Shown one piece after another: positions 10,439 to 18,545 of a DNA stretch of 64,000 nt; the first letter of the stretch is position 1, and each line of letters opens with the position of its first letter. A program made the position numbers and the translations under genes. Source of the DNA: JAJDXW01 sp965214795 (GTDB taxonomy: Bacteria > Pseudomonadota > Gammaproteobacteria > HK1); NCBI GenBank assembly GCA_965214795.1, contig OZ243976.1, positions 4,960,001-5,024,000 on the forward strand, in the 5' to 3' direction. The notes under the pieces are model-generated. The model had not been told where the DNA came from. It saw only the letters and a list, made by a program, of their open reading frames with translations, and ran no database searches.

Positions 10439-10450
10439 TCGCGCGCGTCC

Positions 10451-10990
10451 ATGAAGGGGCCGATCGAATCGCACCTTGTCGTCTCCGCTCTCGGAGCCGA
10501 CCGACCCACCCTCGTCCGCGGCCTCGCGGCCGCCTTCCGGGACTGCGGCTGCTCGATCAAGGACAGCCGGATGGCGGTGCTCGGCAGCGAGTTCGCGATG
10601 GTGCTGCTGCTCGCCGGGCAGTGGAACGCGATCGCGAAGGCCGAGAGCATGCTCCCGAAGCTCGAGTCCGAGCTCGAGATCAGCCTGCAGGCGCGCCGCA
10701 CCGGTCCGCGCGCGGACAGCGCCGGGCTCATTCCCTACGCGGTGGAGGTCATCGCCCTCGACCAGCCGGGCATCGTGCACGACGTGGCGGACTTCTTCGC
10801 CCGGCGCGAGATCAACGTCGAAGACCTCATCTCGGTCAGCTACACCGCCCCCCACACCGGGGCGTCGATGTTCTCACTGCACATGACGGTGGAGATCCCC
10901 GGGGACTCCGCCATCGCGGCCATCCGGGGGGAGTTCATGGACTTCTGCGACGAGCTCAACCTGGACGCGATGCTGACCCCGGTTCGCTAG
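10451..10990 (+). CDS. gcvR: GcvR-like ACT-domain regulator
   Basis: 179 residues with two ACT-type domains: SHLVVSALGADRPTLVRGLA with GCSIKDSRMAVLGSEFAMVL, then YAVEVIALDQPGIVHDVADF with INVEDLISVSY. This matches GcvR, which in E. coli binds GcvA and represses the glycine-cleavage operon when glycine is low. Context supports it: in E. coli gcvR lies next to dapA-bamC and bcp, and here dapA-bamC is 1.6 kb away. A palindromic repeat element begins one base after the stop codon. Confidence 0.85.
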   Translation: MKGPIESHLVVSALGADRPTLVRGLAAAFRDCGCSIKDSRMAVLGSEFAMVLLLAGQWNAIAKAESMLPKLESELEISLQARRTGPRADSAGLIPYAVEVIALDQPGIVHDVADFFARREINVEDLISVSYTAPHTGASMFSLHMTVEIPGDSAIAAIRGEFMDFCDELNLDAMLTPVR

Positions 10991-10991
10991 T

Positions 10992-11201
10992 CCGAGAAAA
11001 TCACCGACTTTCGTCGCGAGGGCGCCAGGATGCCCCACGATCTCATGGAGGAGTGCGCCGCACGGACCGAAAGAGCGTGTACGCGCTGCTGAAGGCGTAG
11101 TCGGCACCAGCGCGTGCGCGCGGTCGAAGCGGCTTGCGGGAATACGGCCCGCGACCGCGAGCGGATGGGCGGCCGCAGCGGGAAGTCGTTGATTTTCTCG
11201 G
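10992..11201. repeat. Palindromic element A, copy 2 (intact)
   Basis: Starts CCGAGAAAATCACCGACTTT and ends AAGTCGTTGATTTTCTCGG, an inverted repeat pair. It is the reverse complement of the element at 6441-6793 without its MITE insertion. It occupies almost the whole space between the converging stop codons of gcvR (10990) and the glutamate dehydrogenase gene (11203). It could form a long hairpin and act as a bidirectional terminator, but that is inference. Confidence 0.85.
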
Positions 11202-11202
11202 G

Positions 11203-14200
11203 CTATCCCTGCCCGCGCCCCACTTCCCGGAGCTCGCGGAGGGCGACGGCCACCATCGGGTACTCGACCTGCGGCTCCGCCCGCAGGCTGGCCGCGAGGT
11301 CGCTCCAGCGCTGGAGCGACCGGGCGTTCGCGTTGCGCCAGGCGCGGAGCGCCGCGTCGAGTCGCGCGCCGCCCCCCTCGCGGAGCACCTGGGTCGCGAG
11401 CGCCCGGTGCCGGCGAAGGAGATCCCCCCGGAGGGCGCCCCGGGCGAGCGCCTGCCACCGGTCGGTGCGGGGCAGGGCCGCGATGGTCGCCTGCAGCCAG
11501 CCGATGCCGAGGAGCGCGTCGACCCCGTACCACGCACGCGCGGCGAGATCGACGGCCTCGTCCGTCATCGCGGGCGCCTCCGGGCCGTCGCCGGCGCCGA
11601 GGCAGCGCCAGGCCACCTCGGTGATGTCGAGGGCGGAGGGCAGCTCCAGGCAGAGCGCGAGCCGCCCGGCGAGGGCCTCGGGGACCTCCGCTTCCACGAG
11701 GCGGGCGGCCGCCGCCTCCACCCCGGCGTGGATCGGCTCCGGGGCGAGATCCGGAATGAGGGCGGCGGCCGCCCGCACCCCCTCCCGGTAGCGGCTCACC
11801 ACCGCGTCGACGGAGAGCGGCCGCGGGGCGTTCCGCAGCAGCCACCGCGCGCCCCGGTCCGTGAGCTTGCGGATCTCGAGCACCGCCGCCGCATGGGCCG
11901 CGGCGGGCAGGGCCGCGCCCTCGATGGCGTCGAACAGCGCGGGCAACCGGTAGAGGCGCCGGAGCGCGAACCAGGCCCGGACCGCGTCCTCCGGCGCGGC
12001 GCCGATCTCGTCCGAGATCCGGAACGCGAAGGAGATCCCGGCCCGGTTCACGGTCTCGTTGGCGGCGATCGTCGCGACGATCTCGCGGGCGAGGCGGTGG
12101 CGGGGGATGTCGGCCGCGAACCGCTCGCGGACCGGAAGCGGGAAGTAGGCGGCGAGCTCCGTGGCCATCTCCGGGTCCTCCGGCAGGTCCGAGCCGACGA
12201 GCGCGTCGAAGAGGTCGAGCTTCGCGTACGCCACCAGCACCGCGAGCTCGGGCCCCACGAGGCCCTCGCCGGCGCGGCGGCGCTCCGCGATCTCGTCCCG
12301 GTCCGGCAACCCCTCCGCCATTCGATCGAGCCCCGCGGTGCGCTCGAGCCGCTCGATGAAACGCCCGTGCACCTCGATGAGCGGCGCGGCCTGGGTCCTC
12401 GCGATCGCGAGGGCCACGTTCTGCAGGTAGTTGTTGCGAAGGACCTGCCCCGCCACCTCTTCCGTCATCGAGTGCAGCAGCGCGCTCCGCTCCCCCGCGT
12501 CGAGCTCCCCGCTTCGCACCGCCGCGTCGAGCAGGATCTTGATGTTGACCTCATGGTCGGAGCAGTCGACCCCGCCCGAGTTGTCGATGGCGTCGGTGTT
12601 CACGAGCCCGCCCGCCCGCGCGTACTCCACCCGCGCCGCCTGGGTGAAGCCGAGGTTGCCGCCCTCCGCGACCACCCGGCAGCGGAGCTCGCGGGCGTTG
12701 ATCCGGACCGCGTCGTTCGAGCGGTCGCCCACCATCGCGTGCGACTCCGACACGGCCTTGACGTAGGTGCCGATCCCCCCGTTCCAGAGGAGGTCCACCG
12801 GGGCGCGGAGGACGGCCCGGACGACGTCGTTCGGGGTGCGGGCGGCGGGCCCCTCGCCGGGGACCCCGAGGGCGGCCATGGCCTCGGGGGAGAGGGTGAT
12901 GGACTTCGCGCTCCGCGGCCAGACCCCGCCCCCCGGCGAGATGAGGTCCTCGCGGTAGTCGGCCCAGGTCGAGCCCGGCAACCGGAAGAGGCGCTCGCGC
13001 TCCGCGAACGACGCCTCCGGATCGGGGTCGGGGTCGATGAAGACGTGGAGGTGACTGAACGCGGCGACGAGCCGGATGCAGCGCGAGCGGAGCATGCCGT
13101 TGCCGAAGACGTCGCCGCTCATGTCGCCGATGCCGGCCACCGTGAACGGCGTTGCTCCGGGGTCGAGTCCAATCGCCCGGAAGTGGCTCCGGACGGACTC
13201 CCACGCCCCCCGCGCGGTGATCCCGATCCCCTTGTGGTCGTAGCCGTCCGAGCCACCCGACGCGAACGCGTCGCCGAGCCAGAAGCCGGCCGCCGCGGAA
13301 AGTTCGTTCGCGGCGTCGGAGAAGGTCGCGGTGCCCTTGTCGGCCGCGACCACCAGGTAGGGGTCGTCACCGTCATGGCGGACGGTGCCGGGTGGAGGGG
13401 CGACCCCGGCGCCGGCCCCGGCCCCGGCCCCATTGGCAGCCCCCTGCCCCGCCCCTTCTTCCACGTAGTTGTCGGTCAACTCGAGGAGGGCGGAGATGAA
13501 CTCGCGGTAGCAGGCAAGCCCCTCCGCGGCGAGGGCGGCGCGGTCGGCCGGGGGGCGCTTGAGCACGAAGCCTCCCTTCGAGCCCACCGGTACGATGACC
13601 GCATTCTTCACCATCTGGGTCTTGAGGAGCCCCAGCACTTCGGTGCGGAAGTCCTCGCGGCGGTCCGACCAGCGGATCCCGCCCCGCGCGATGGGACCGC
13701 CGCGAAGGTGCACCCCCTCGAGCCGGGGGGAGTAGACGAAAATCTCGAAGCGCGGTTTCGGCTCCGGCATCTCGTGCACGCACGAAGGGTCGAGCTTGAG
13801 GGCGAGGCACGGACGAGGGCCGCCGTCCGGCGCGCGCTGGTGGTAGTTGGTGCGAAGGGTCCCGTCGATGAGCTCGAAGTACGCGCGGAGGATCCGGTCC
13901 TCGTCGAGGCTCGACACCGCCTCGAGGTCCCCGAGGATCCGATCCGCGATCGCGTAGGCGGGGGCCTCGTCCGGGGGAAGGTCCTCGTCCGGGGGAGGGA
14001 CGTTGCCCGACGGTGCGGCTGCGATCGGCGGCGGTGGAACGCCCGCCGCCGCCCCCGGCCCGCCGCCCCCCGCCCGGGCCGGGTCGAAGCGCGCGTGGAA
14101 GAAGCGCACGAGGCCGCGGACGAGGGCCGGGTGGCGGCTCAGGGTGTCCTCCATATAGGACTGGCTGAGCCCGAAGCGGACCTGGCGGAGGTACTTCGCA

Positions 14201-14865
14201 TAGGCGCGGAGCACGGCGACCTCCCGCCAGTCGAGGCCGGGGGAGAGGGCGAGCCGGTTGAAGCCGTCGTCTTCCGCCTCGCCGGACCAGACCCGCGCGA
14301 AGCACCCCGTGAACGCCTCCCCCGCCGCGTCGAGGTCCGCCGGGGGTGGGCCGGGCCGCTGCCGCAGCCCGAAGTCGTGCAGCCACACCCCGGGCCCGCC
14401 CTCCCGGCCGGGGAGCACGCGGGGGTGCTCGTCCTCCACCCGCAGGCCCATGTTCTCGAGCATCGGCAGGGAGTCCGAGAGGTGCACCGGCCCCCCGAGG
14501 TGGAAGAGCTTGAAGCGGAAGGTGCGCGGGTCCGCCCCGGGCGGGCGGAGAAGGTCCATCGCGAGGGGGCCGCGGGGCGGCGCGCCCTCCCCTCCCGCCG
14601 AGCCGGCCGGTGGCGAGCGCTCTCCGCCGCCCCGCTCCACGAGCCCCACGGTGAGCCCGATGTCCCGGAGGGCCGTCTCGGGGCCGTAGCGGCCGCGGTA
14701 GCCGGAGCCGAAGACCGGCACGTACCGGCTGACCAGCGGGGACGCCGTCTCCCCCCCGAAGCGCTCGACGAGCATCCGGGCGAGCGCCCCCCGCCACTCG
14801 GCCGCCCCCCTCGCGGCTGCTCTCCCATCCCCGGTCGTGGCTCCCCTGTCGCCGGTCGTGGTCAT
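11203..14865 (-). CDS. large NAD-specific glutamate dehydrogenase
   Basis: 1220 residues starting at ATG 14865, chosen because GACAAGGAGGC lies just upstream; the open frame further upstream looks non-coding. The enzyme oxidatively deaminates glutamate to 2-oxoglutarate. Signatures of the large NAD-GDH class are GGIRWSDRREDFRTEVLGLL, KTQMVKNAVIVPVGSKGGF, DKGTATFSDAANE, GDMSGDVFGNGML and NTDAIDNSGGVDCSDHEVN. Family members of the 180 kDa class have about 1600 residues; this one lacks roughly 400 at the N-terminus and is nearer the 115 kDa type. Two low-complexity insertions are odd: a Gly/Pro stretch at about 13980-14090 and a Gly/Ala stretch near 13385-13465. Confidence 0.92.
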   Translation of the reverse strand: MTTTGDRGATTGDGRAAARGAAEWRGALARMLVERFGGETASPLVSRYVPVFGSGYRGRYGPETALRDIGLTVGLVERGGGERSPPAGSAGGEGAPPRGPLAMDLLRPPGADPRTFRFKLFHLGGPVHLSDSLPMLENMGLRVEDEHPRVLPGREGGPGVWLHDFGLRQRPGPPPADLDAAGEAFTGCFARVWSGEAEDDGFNRLALSPGLDWREVAVLRAYAKYLRQVRFGLSQSYMEDTLSRHPALVRGLVRFFHARFDPARAGGGGPGAAAGVPPPPIAAAPSGNVPPPDEDLPPDEAPAYAIADRILGDLEAVSSLDEDRILRAYFELIDGTLRTNYHQRAPDGGPRPCLALKLDPSCVHEMPEPKPRFEIFVYSPRLEGVHLRGGPIARGGIRWSDRREDFRTEVLGLLKTQMVKNAVIVPVGSKGGFVLKRPPADRAALAAEGLACYREFISALLELTDNYVEEGAGQGAANGAGAGAGAGVAPPPGTVRHDGDDPYLVVAADKGTATFSDAANELSAAAGFWLGDAFASGGSDGYDHKGIGITARGAWESVRSHFRAIGLDPGATPFTVAGIGDMSGDVFGNGMLRSRCIRLVAAFSHLHVFIDPDPDPEASFAERERLFRLPGSTWADYREDLISPGGGVWPRSAKSITLSPEAMAALGVPGEGPAARTPNDVVRAVLRAPVDLLWNGGIGTYVKAVSESHAMVGDRSNDAVRINARELRCRVVAEGGNLGFTQAARVEYARAGGLVNTDAIDNSGGVDCSDHEVNIKILLDAAVRSGELDAGERSALLHSMTEEVAGQVLRNNYLQNVALAIARTQAAPLIEVHGRFIERLERTAGLDRMAEGLPDRDEIAERRRAGEGLVGPELAVLVAYAKLDLFDALVGSDLPEDPEMATELAAYFPLPVRERFAADIPRHRLAREIVATIAANETVNRAGISFAFRISDEIGAAPEDAVRAWFALRRLYRLPALFDAIEGAALPAAAHAAAVLEIRKLTDRGARWLLRNAPRPLSVDAVVSRYREGVRAAAALIPDLAPEPIHAGVEAAAARLVEAEVPEALAGRLALCLELPSALDITEVAWRCLGAGDGPEAPAMTDEAVDLAARAWYGVDALLGIGWLQATIAALPRTDRWQALARGALRGDLLRRHRALATQVLREGGGARLDAALRAWRNANARSLQRWSDLAASLRAEPQVEYPMVAVALRELREVGRGQG

Positions 14866-15078
14866 GGCCGCCTCCTTGTCACGCCCCGGTAGGCCGCACG
14901 CATCGTAGCAGCCGCGGGCCGCCCCCGAACCGGGCAGTCCCGATTTCAAGTAGAAGGGCCGGAACCGCCGGTCCACCCGGAATCGGTCCCGGGGCACGAC
15001 TCACCGCAGACCTCGACCGTGCCGCGGCGCAACGCCCTCGCCCCGGTGATGCCGGGGGGTGGGAAGAACGCGGCGTGG

Positions 15079-15492
15079 CTATTCGAGCTCGGGGCGTTGG
15101 GCGCGGGAAGTGGGCGAGCCCGCGCCCTGTGCGTCGGAAGGCGGCGTGAGGCTCGGCCCGTAGGCGGCGAGCAGACCCTCGACCTTCGCCTGGCGCTCGG
15201 CGAGCGCCCGGACCTCTCCGCGAATTTCCCGGACGTCTCCGCGGACTTCCCGTACCTCTCCGCGGACTTCCCGGAGGTCTCCGCGGACTTCCCGTACCTC
15301 TCCACGGACTTCCCGGAGATCTTCGCGCAGGTAGTCGAACTGCGAGTCGGAATGCCCGCGCATCAGCTCGATCTGCTCGTTGAACTGCTGGCGGGTGTCG
15401 TTCGCGCTCGTCAGGATGAGGGCGGCCAGGGCCACCGAGACGGTCAGCGCGGAGCCGACGATGGAAACGATGATCTTGGGCGCGTCGGACAC
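15079..15492 (-). CDS. small membrane-anchored coiled-coil protein, array 1 copy 1
   Basis: 137 residues from GTG 15492 (VSDAPKIIVSIVGSALTVSV), preceded by GGGAAAGGATG. One N-terminal transmembrane helix (about residues 6-28), then a polar segment ending QFDYLRED, then a charged coiled coil of consecutive heptads of the type LREVRGE/VREVRGD (about six), then RALAERQAKVEGLL and a Pro/Ser-rich tail. Longest of four tandem paralogues, which run 6, 4, 3, 2 heptads. I do not recognise a named family. The C-terminal motif QAKVEGLL resembles QARLEGLL of the second array at 53-55 kb, so both may be one family. Confidence 0.75.
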   Translation of the reverse strand: MSDAPKIIVSIVGSALTVSVALAALILTSANDTRQQFNEQIELMRGHSDSQFDYLREDLREVRGEVREVRGDLREVRGEVREVRGDVREIRGEVRALAERQAKVEGLLAAYGPSLTPPSDAQGAGSPTSRAQRPELE

Positions 15493-15905
15493 GGCAGCAT
15501 CCTTTCCCTTCGGCGAACCTCGCCCATGCGGTCTTCGGAGCACTCACGGGGTCTTCAGCGGTGCGAGGCGATTTCCCGCGACGTCGGGAGACTCCCCGGT
15601 GCCGGCGGTCATTCTATCGACTGCCGGCGGGCGGGCAACGGGGGATTCGGCTCGAGGGCCGTAGGACTTTCGGAAAAAGGAACCGGGGCGCATCGCCCGG
15701 CCAGCGCGGCGCGCAGGCCGGTACCCGGCGCTCTGTCCGCGTTCGCCGTCAGCATCCGCACGAGAACGCCGAGGTCCGCATCGACACTACGGAGGCGAGC
15801 GCCCGGCAGTGCCGAACGACGGCCCGCTCGTTGCGGACGTCGACCGTGCCGCGGCGCAACGCCCTCGCCCCGGTGATGCCGGGGGTTGGGAAGAACGCGG
15901 CGTGG

Positions 15906-16277
15906 CTATTCGAGCTCGGGGCGTTGGGCGCGGGAAGTGGGCGAGCCCGCGCCCTGTGCGTCGGAAGGCGGCGCGAGGCTCGGCCCGTAGGCGGCGAGCA
16001 GACCCTCGACCTTCGCCTGGCGCTCGGCGAGCGCCCGGACCTCTCCGCGAATTTCCCGGAGGTCTCCGCGGACTTCCCGTACCTCTCCACGGACTTCCCG
16101 GAGATCTTCGCGCAGGTAGTCGAACTGCGAGTCGGAATGCCCGCGCATCAGCTCGATCTGCTCGTTGAACTGCTGGCGGGTGTCGTTCGCGCTCGTCAGG
16201 ATGAGGGCGGCCAGGGCCACCGAGACGGTCAGCGCGGAGCCGACGATGGAAACGATGATCTTGAGCGCGTCGGACAC
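15906..16277 (-). CDS. small membrane-anchored coiled-coil protein, array 1 copy 2
   Basis: 123 residues from GTG 16277. Nearly identical to copy 1 in the membrane helix (IIVSIVGSALTVSVALAALI), the linker ANDTRQQFNEQIELMRGHSD and the tail. It has about four heptads (LREVRGEVREVRGDLREIRG). The gene start and upstream ribosome site are conserved with the neighbours. Function unknown; likely an inner-membrane protein with a cytoplasmic or periplasmic coiled coil that could oligomerise. Confidence 0.75.
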   Translation of the reverse strand: MSDALKIIVSIVGSALTVSVALAALILTSANDTRQQFNEQIELMRGHSDSQFDYLREDLREVRGEVREVRGDLREIRGEVRALAERQAKVEGLLAAYGPSLAPPSDAQGAGSPTSRAQRPELE

Positions 16278-16689
16278 GGCAGCATCCTTTCCCTTCGGCG
16301 GACCTCGCCCATGCGGTCTTCGGAGCACTCACGGGGTCTTCGCGGTGCGAGGCGATTTCCCGCGACGCCGGGAGACTCCCCGGTGCCGACGGTCATTCTA
16401 TCGACTGCCGGCGGGCGGGCAACGGGGGATTCGGCTCGAGGGCCGTAGGACTTTCGGAGAAAGGAGCCGGGGTGCATCGCCCGGCCGGCGCGGCGCGCAG
16501 GCCCGTAGCCAGCGCCCGGTCCGCGTTCGCCGTCAGCATCCGCACGAGAACGCCGAGGTCCGCATCGACACTACGGAGGCGAGCGCCCGGCAGTGCCGAA
16601 CGACGGCCCGCTCGTTGCGGACGTCGACCATGGCGCGGCGCAACGCCCTCGCTCCGGCGATACCGGGGGTTGGGAAGGACGCGGCGTGG

Positions 16690-17040
16690 CTATTCGAGCT
16701 CGGGGCGTTGGGCGCGGGACGTGGGCGAGCCCGCGCCCTGTGCGTCGGAAGGCGGCGCGAGGCTCGGCCCGTAGCCGGCGAGCAGACCCTCGACCTTCGC
16801 CTGGCGCTCGGCGAGCGCCCGGACCTCTCCGCGGATTTCCCGGAGGTCTCCGCGGACTTCCCGGAGATCTTCGCGCAGGTAGTCGAACTGCGAGTCGGAA
16901 TGCCCGCGCATCAGCTCGATCTGCTCGTTGACCTGCCGGCGGGTGTCGTTCGCGCTCGTCAGGATGAGGGCGGCCAGAGCCACCGAGACGGTCAGCACGG
17001 AGCCGACGATGGAAACGATGATCTTGAGCGCGTCGGACAT
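16690..17040 (-). CDS. small membrane-anchored coiled-coil protein, array 1 copy 3
   Basis: 116 residues from ATG 17040 (MSDALKIIVSIVGSVLTVSV). Same layout as copies 1 and 2 but with about three heptads (LREVRGDLREIRGEVRALAE). A conservative change (QQF to RQV) occurs in the linker. Here the start codon is ATG rather than GTG, as in copy 4. Function unknown. Confidence 0.75.
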   Translation of the reverse strand: MSDALKIIVSIVGSVLTVSVALAALILTSANDTRRQVNEQIELMRGHSDSQFDYLREDLREVRGDLREIRGEVRALAERQAKVEGLLAGYGPSLAPPSDAQGAGSPTSRAQRPELE

Positions 17041-17434
17041 GGCAGCATCCTTTCCCTTCGGCGGATCTCGCCCATGCGATCTTCGGACCGCTCACGGGGT
17101 CTTCGCGGTGCGAGGCGATTTCCCGCGACGTCGGGAGACTCCCCGGTGCCGGCGGTCATTCTATCGACTGCCGGCGGGCGGGCAACGGGGGATTCGGCTC
17201 GAGGGCCGTAGGACTTTCGGAGAAAGGAGCCGGGGCGCATCGCCCGGCCGGCGCGGCGCGCAGGCCCGTAGCCAGCGCCCGGTCCGCGTTCGCCGTCAGC
17301 ATCCGTACGAGAACGCCAAGGTTCCGCATCGACACCCTGGGGGCGAGCGCCCGGCAGCGCCAAATGACGGTCCGGTCGCTGCGGACATCGACCGTGGCGC
17401 GGCGATACCGGGGGTTGGGAAGGACGCGGCGCGG

Positions 17435-17767
17435 CTATTCGAGCTCGGGGCGTTGGGCGCGGGACGTGGGCGAGCCCGCGCCCTGTGCGTCGGAAGGCGG
17501 CGCGAGGCTTGGCCCATAGCCGGCAAGCAACAGACCTTCGACCTTCGCTTGGCGCTCGGCGAGTGCCCGGACTTCTCCTCGGACTTCCCGGAGATCTTCG
17601 CGCAGGTAGTCGAACTGCGAGTCGGAATGCCCGCGCATCAGCTCGATCTGCTCGTTGAACTGTTGGCGGGTGTCGTTCGCACTCGTCAGGATGAGGGCGG
17701 CCAGGGCCACCGAGACGGTCAGCACGGAGCCGACGATGGAAACGATGATCTTGAGCGCGTCGGACAT
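17435..17767 (-). CDS. small membrane-anchored coiled-coil protein, array 1 copy 4
   Basis: 110 residues from ATG 17767. Shortest member, with about two heptads (LREVRGEVRALAE) between QFDYLRED and RQAKVEGLL. One extra Leu occurs in VEGLLLAGYG. It has the same membrane helix and a similar 5' flank. Heptads can be lost without breaking the frame because the unit is 21 bp. Function unknown. Confidence 0.75.
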   Translation of the reverse strand: MSDALKIIVSIVGSVLTVSVALAALILTSANDTRQQFNEQIELMRGHSDSQFDYLREDLREVRGEVRALAERQAKVEGLLLAGYGPSLAPPSDAQGAGSPTSRAQRPELE

Positions 17768-18207
17768 GGCAGCATCCTTTCCCTCCGGCGGACTTCGCCC
17801 ATGCGATCTTCGGACCGCTCACGGGGTCTTCGCGAGGCGAGGCGGTGTTCCGCGATGTCGGGAGACTCCCCGGTGCCGGCGGTCATTCTATCGACTGCCG
17901 GCGGGCGGGCAACGGGAGATTCGGCTCGAGGGCCGTAGGACTTTCGGAGAAAGGAACCGGGGCGCATCGCCCGGTCGGCGGGCCGTGGCGGGCCGACACC
18001 CGGCCCGTAGCCGGCGCCCGGTCCGCGTTCGCCGTCAGCATCCGCGCGAGAGCACCGGGATCCGCACGTCTACCCTGGAGACGAGCCCCCGGACGCGTTC
18101 CGGCCCTCCGGAGACGAGCCCCTGGCTCCGGATGCCCCGATCGGAAGCGAGCACCAACGAACGGACCGCGAGCTTCGCCGCTCCGATGTGATGAGCGGGT
18201 CAACTCG

Positions 18208-18320
18208 ATGGAGGAGAAATTCGAGCGGGTGAACCAGCCCCCACGAGCAGGCCGCCAGCCCCCCACGAGCAGGCCGATCGACGGCTCGACGGCGTCGAGG
18301 CCCTCCTCCGGGAGCCCCTC
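18208..18320 (+). pseudogene. remnant of a coiled-coil small-protein gene
   Basis: Starts ATGGAGGAGAAATTCGAGCG (MEEKFERVNQ) and, after a frame change, continues EQADRRLDGVEALLRE. This mirrors the RRFEQVDRRF...LEGLL pattern of the 53-55 kb family. A short CCCACGAGCAGGCC-type duplication inside the coil shifts the frame. Probably a decayed relative of the two arrays; no membrane helix is left. Confidence 0.45.
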
Positions 18321-18406
18321 TCGATGCGGCGGCGAAGCCCGGAGCGCTTCGCGGGGCAAGGTTTTGTATCATTTCTGCAACATCGTAATTTTTTTCTCAC
18401 AAGGTG

Positions 18407-18435
18407 TTGCATGTCGCCCAAAGTGGTGTTAGCGT
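18407..18435 (+). promoter_or_regulatory. candidate sigma70-type promoter of the complete porin gene
   Basis: TTGCAT at 18407-18412, a 17 bp spacer and TAGCGT at 18430-18435, in an AT-rich patch (18361-18420) that stands out in this GC-rich region. It lies 110 bp upstream of the porin ATG. The start-less porins have a different upstream sequence and lack this block. Confidence 0.5.
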
Positions 18436-18457
18436 GCGCCCCGCTCCTTCCGAAAAG

Positions 18458-18475
18458 GGGCGTTGCGCAACGCCC
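18458..18475. promoter_or_regulatory. perfect 18 bp palindrome in the porin leader
   Basis: GGGCGTTGCGCAACGCCC, just downstream of the candidate promoter and 70 bp before the porin start. It could be an operator for a dimeric repressor or a leader hairpin; the sequence does not decide between them. It is absent upstream of the other five porins. Confidence 0.45.
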
Positions 18476-18545
18476 TCCGGCCCCGGTCGCCAGGTGCGGC
18501 GAAGGCCGGAGGGGCTGAATCAGGTCATCCAGAAAGGAAGGCATC

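Larger units (their letters stand above)
15008..18056. repeat. Four-unit tandem duplication (727-785 bp units)
   Basis: Four near-identical units follow each other, each with a small minus-strand gene and about 390 bp of conserved flank (for example CTATCGACTGCCGGCGGGCG in all four). Distances between successive start codons are 785, 763 and 727 bp; part of the difference is whole 21 bp heptad units inside the genes. The units are similar enough for recombination between them, so copy number may vary between strains (inference). Confidence 0.85.

Noticed and set aside
15008..18056. CRISPR array
   Set aside because: The repeats are 727-785 bp gene units and 21 bp heptad codons, not short repeats with unique spacers; no cas gene is present.
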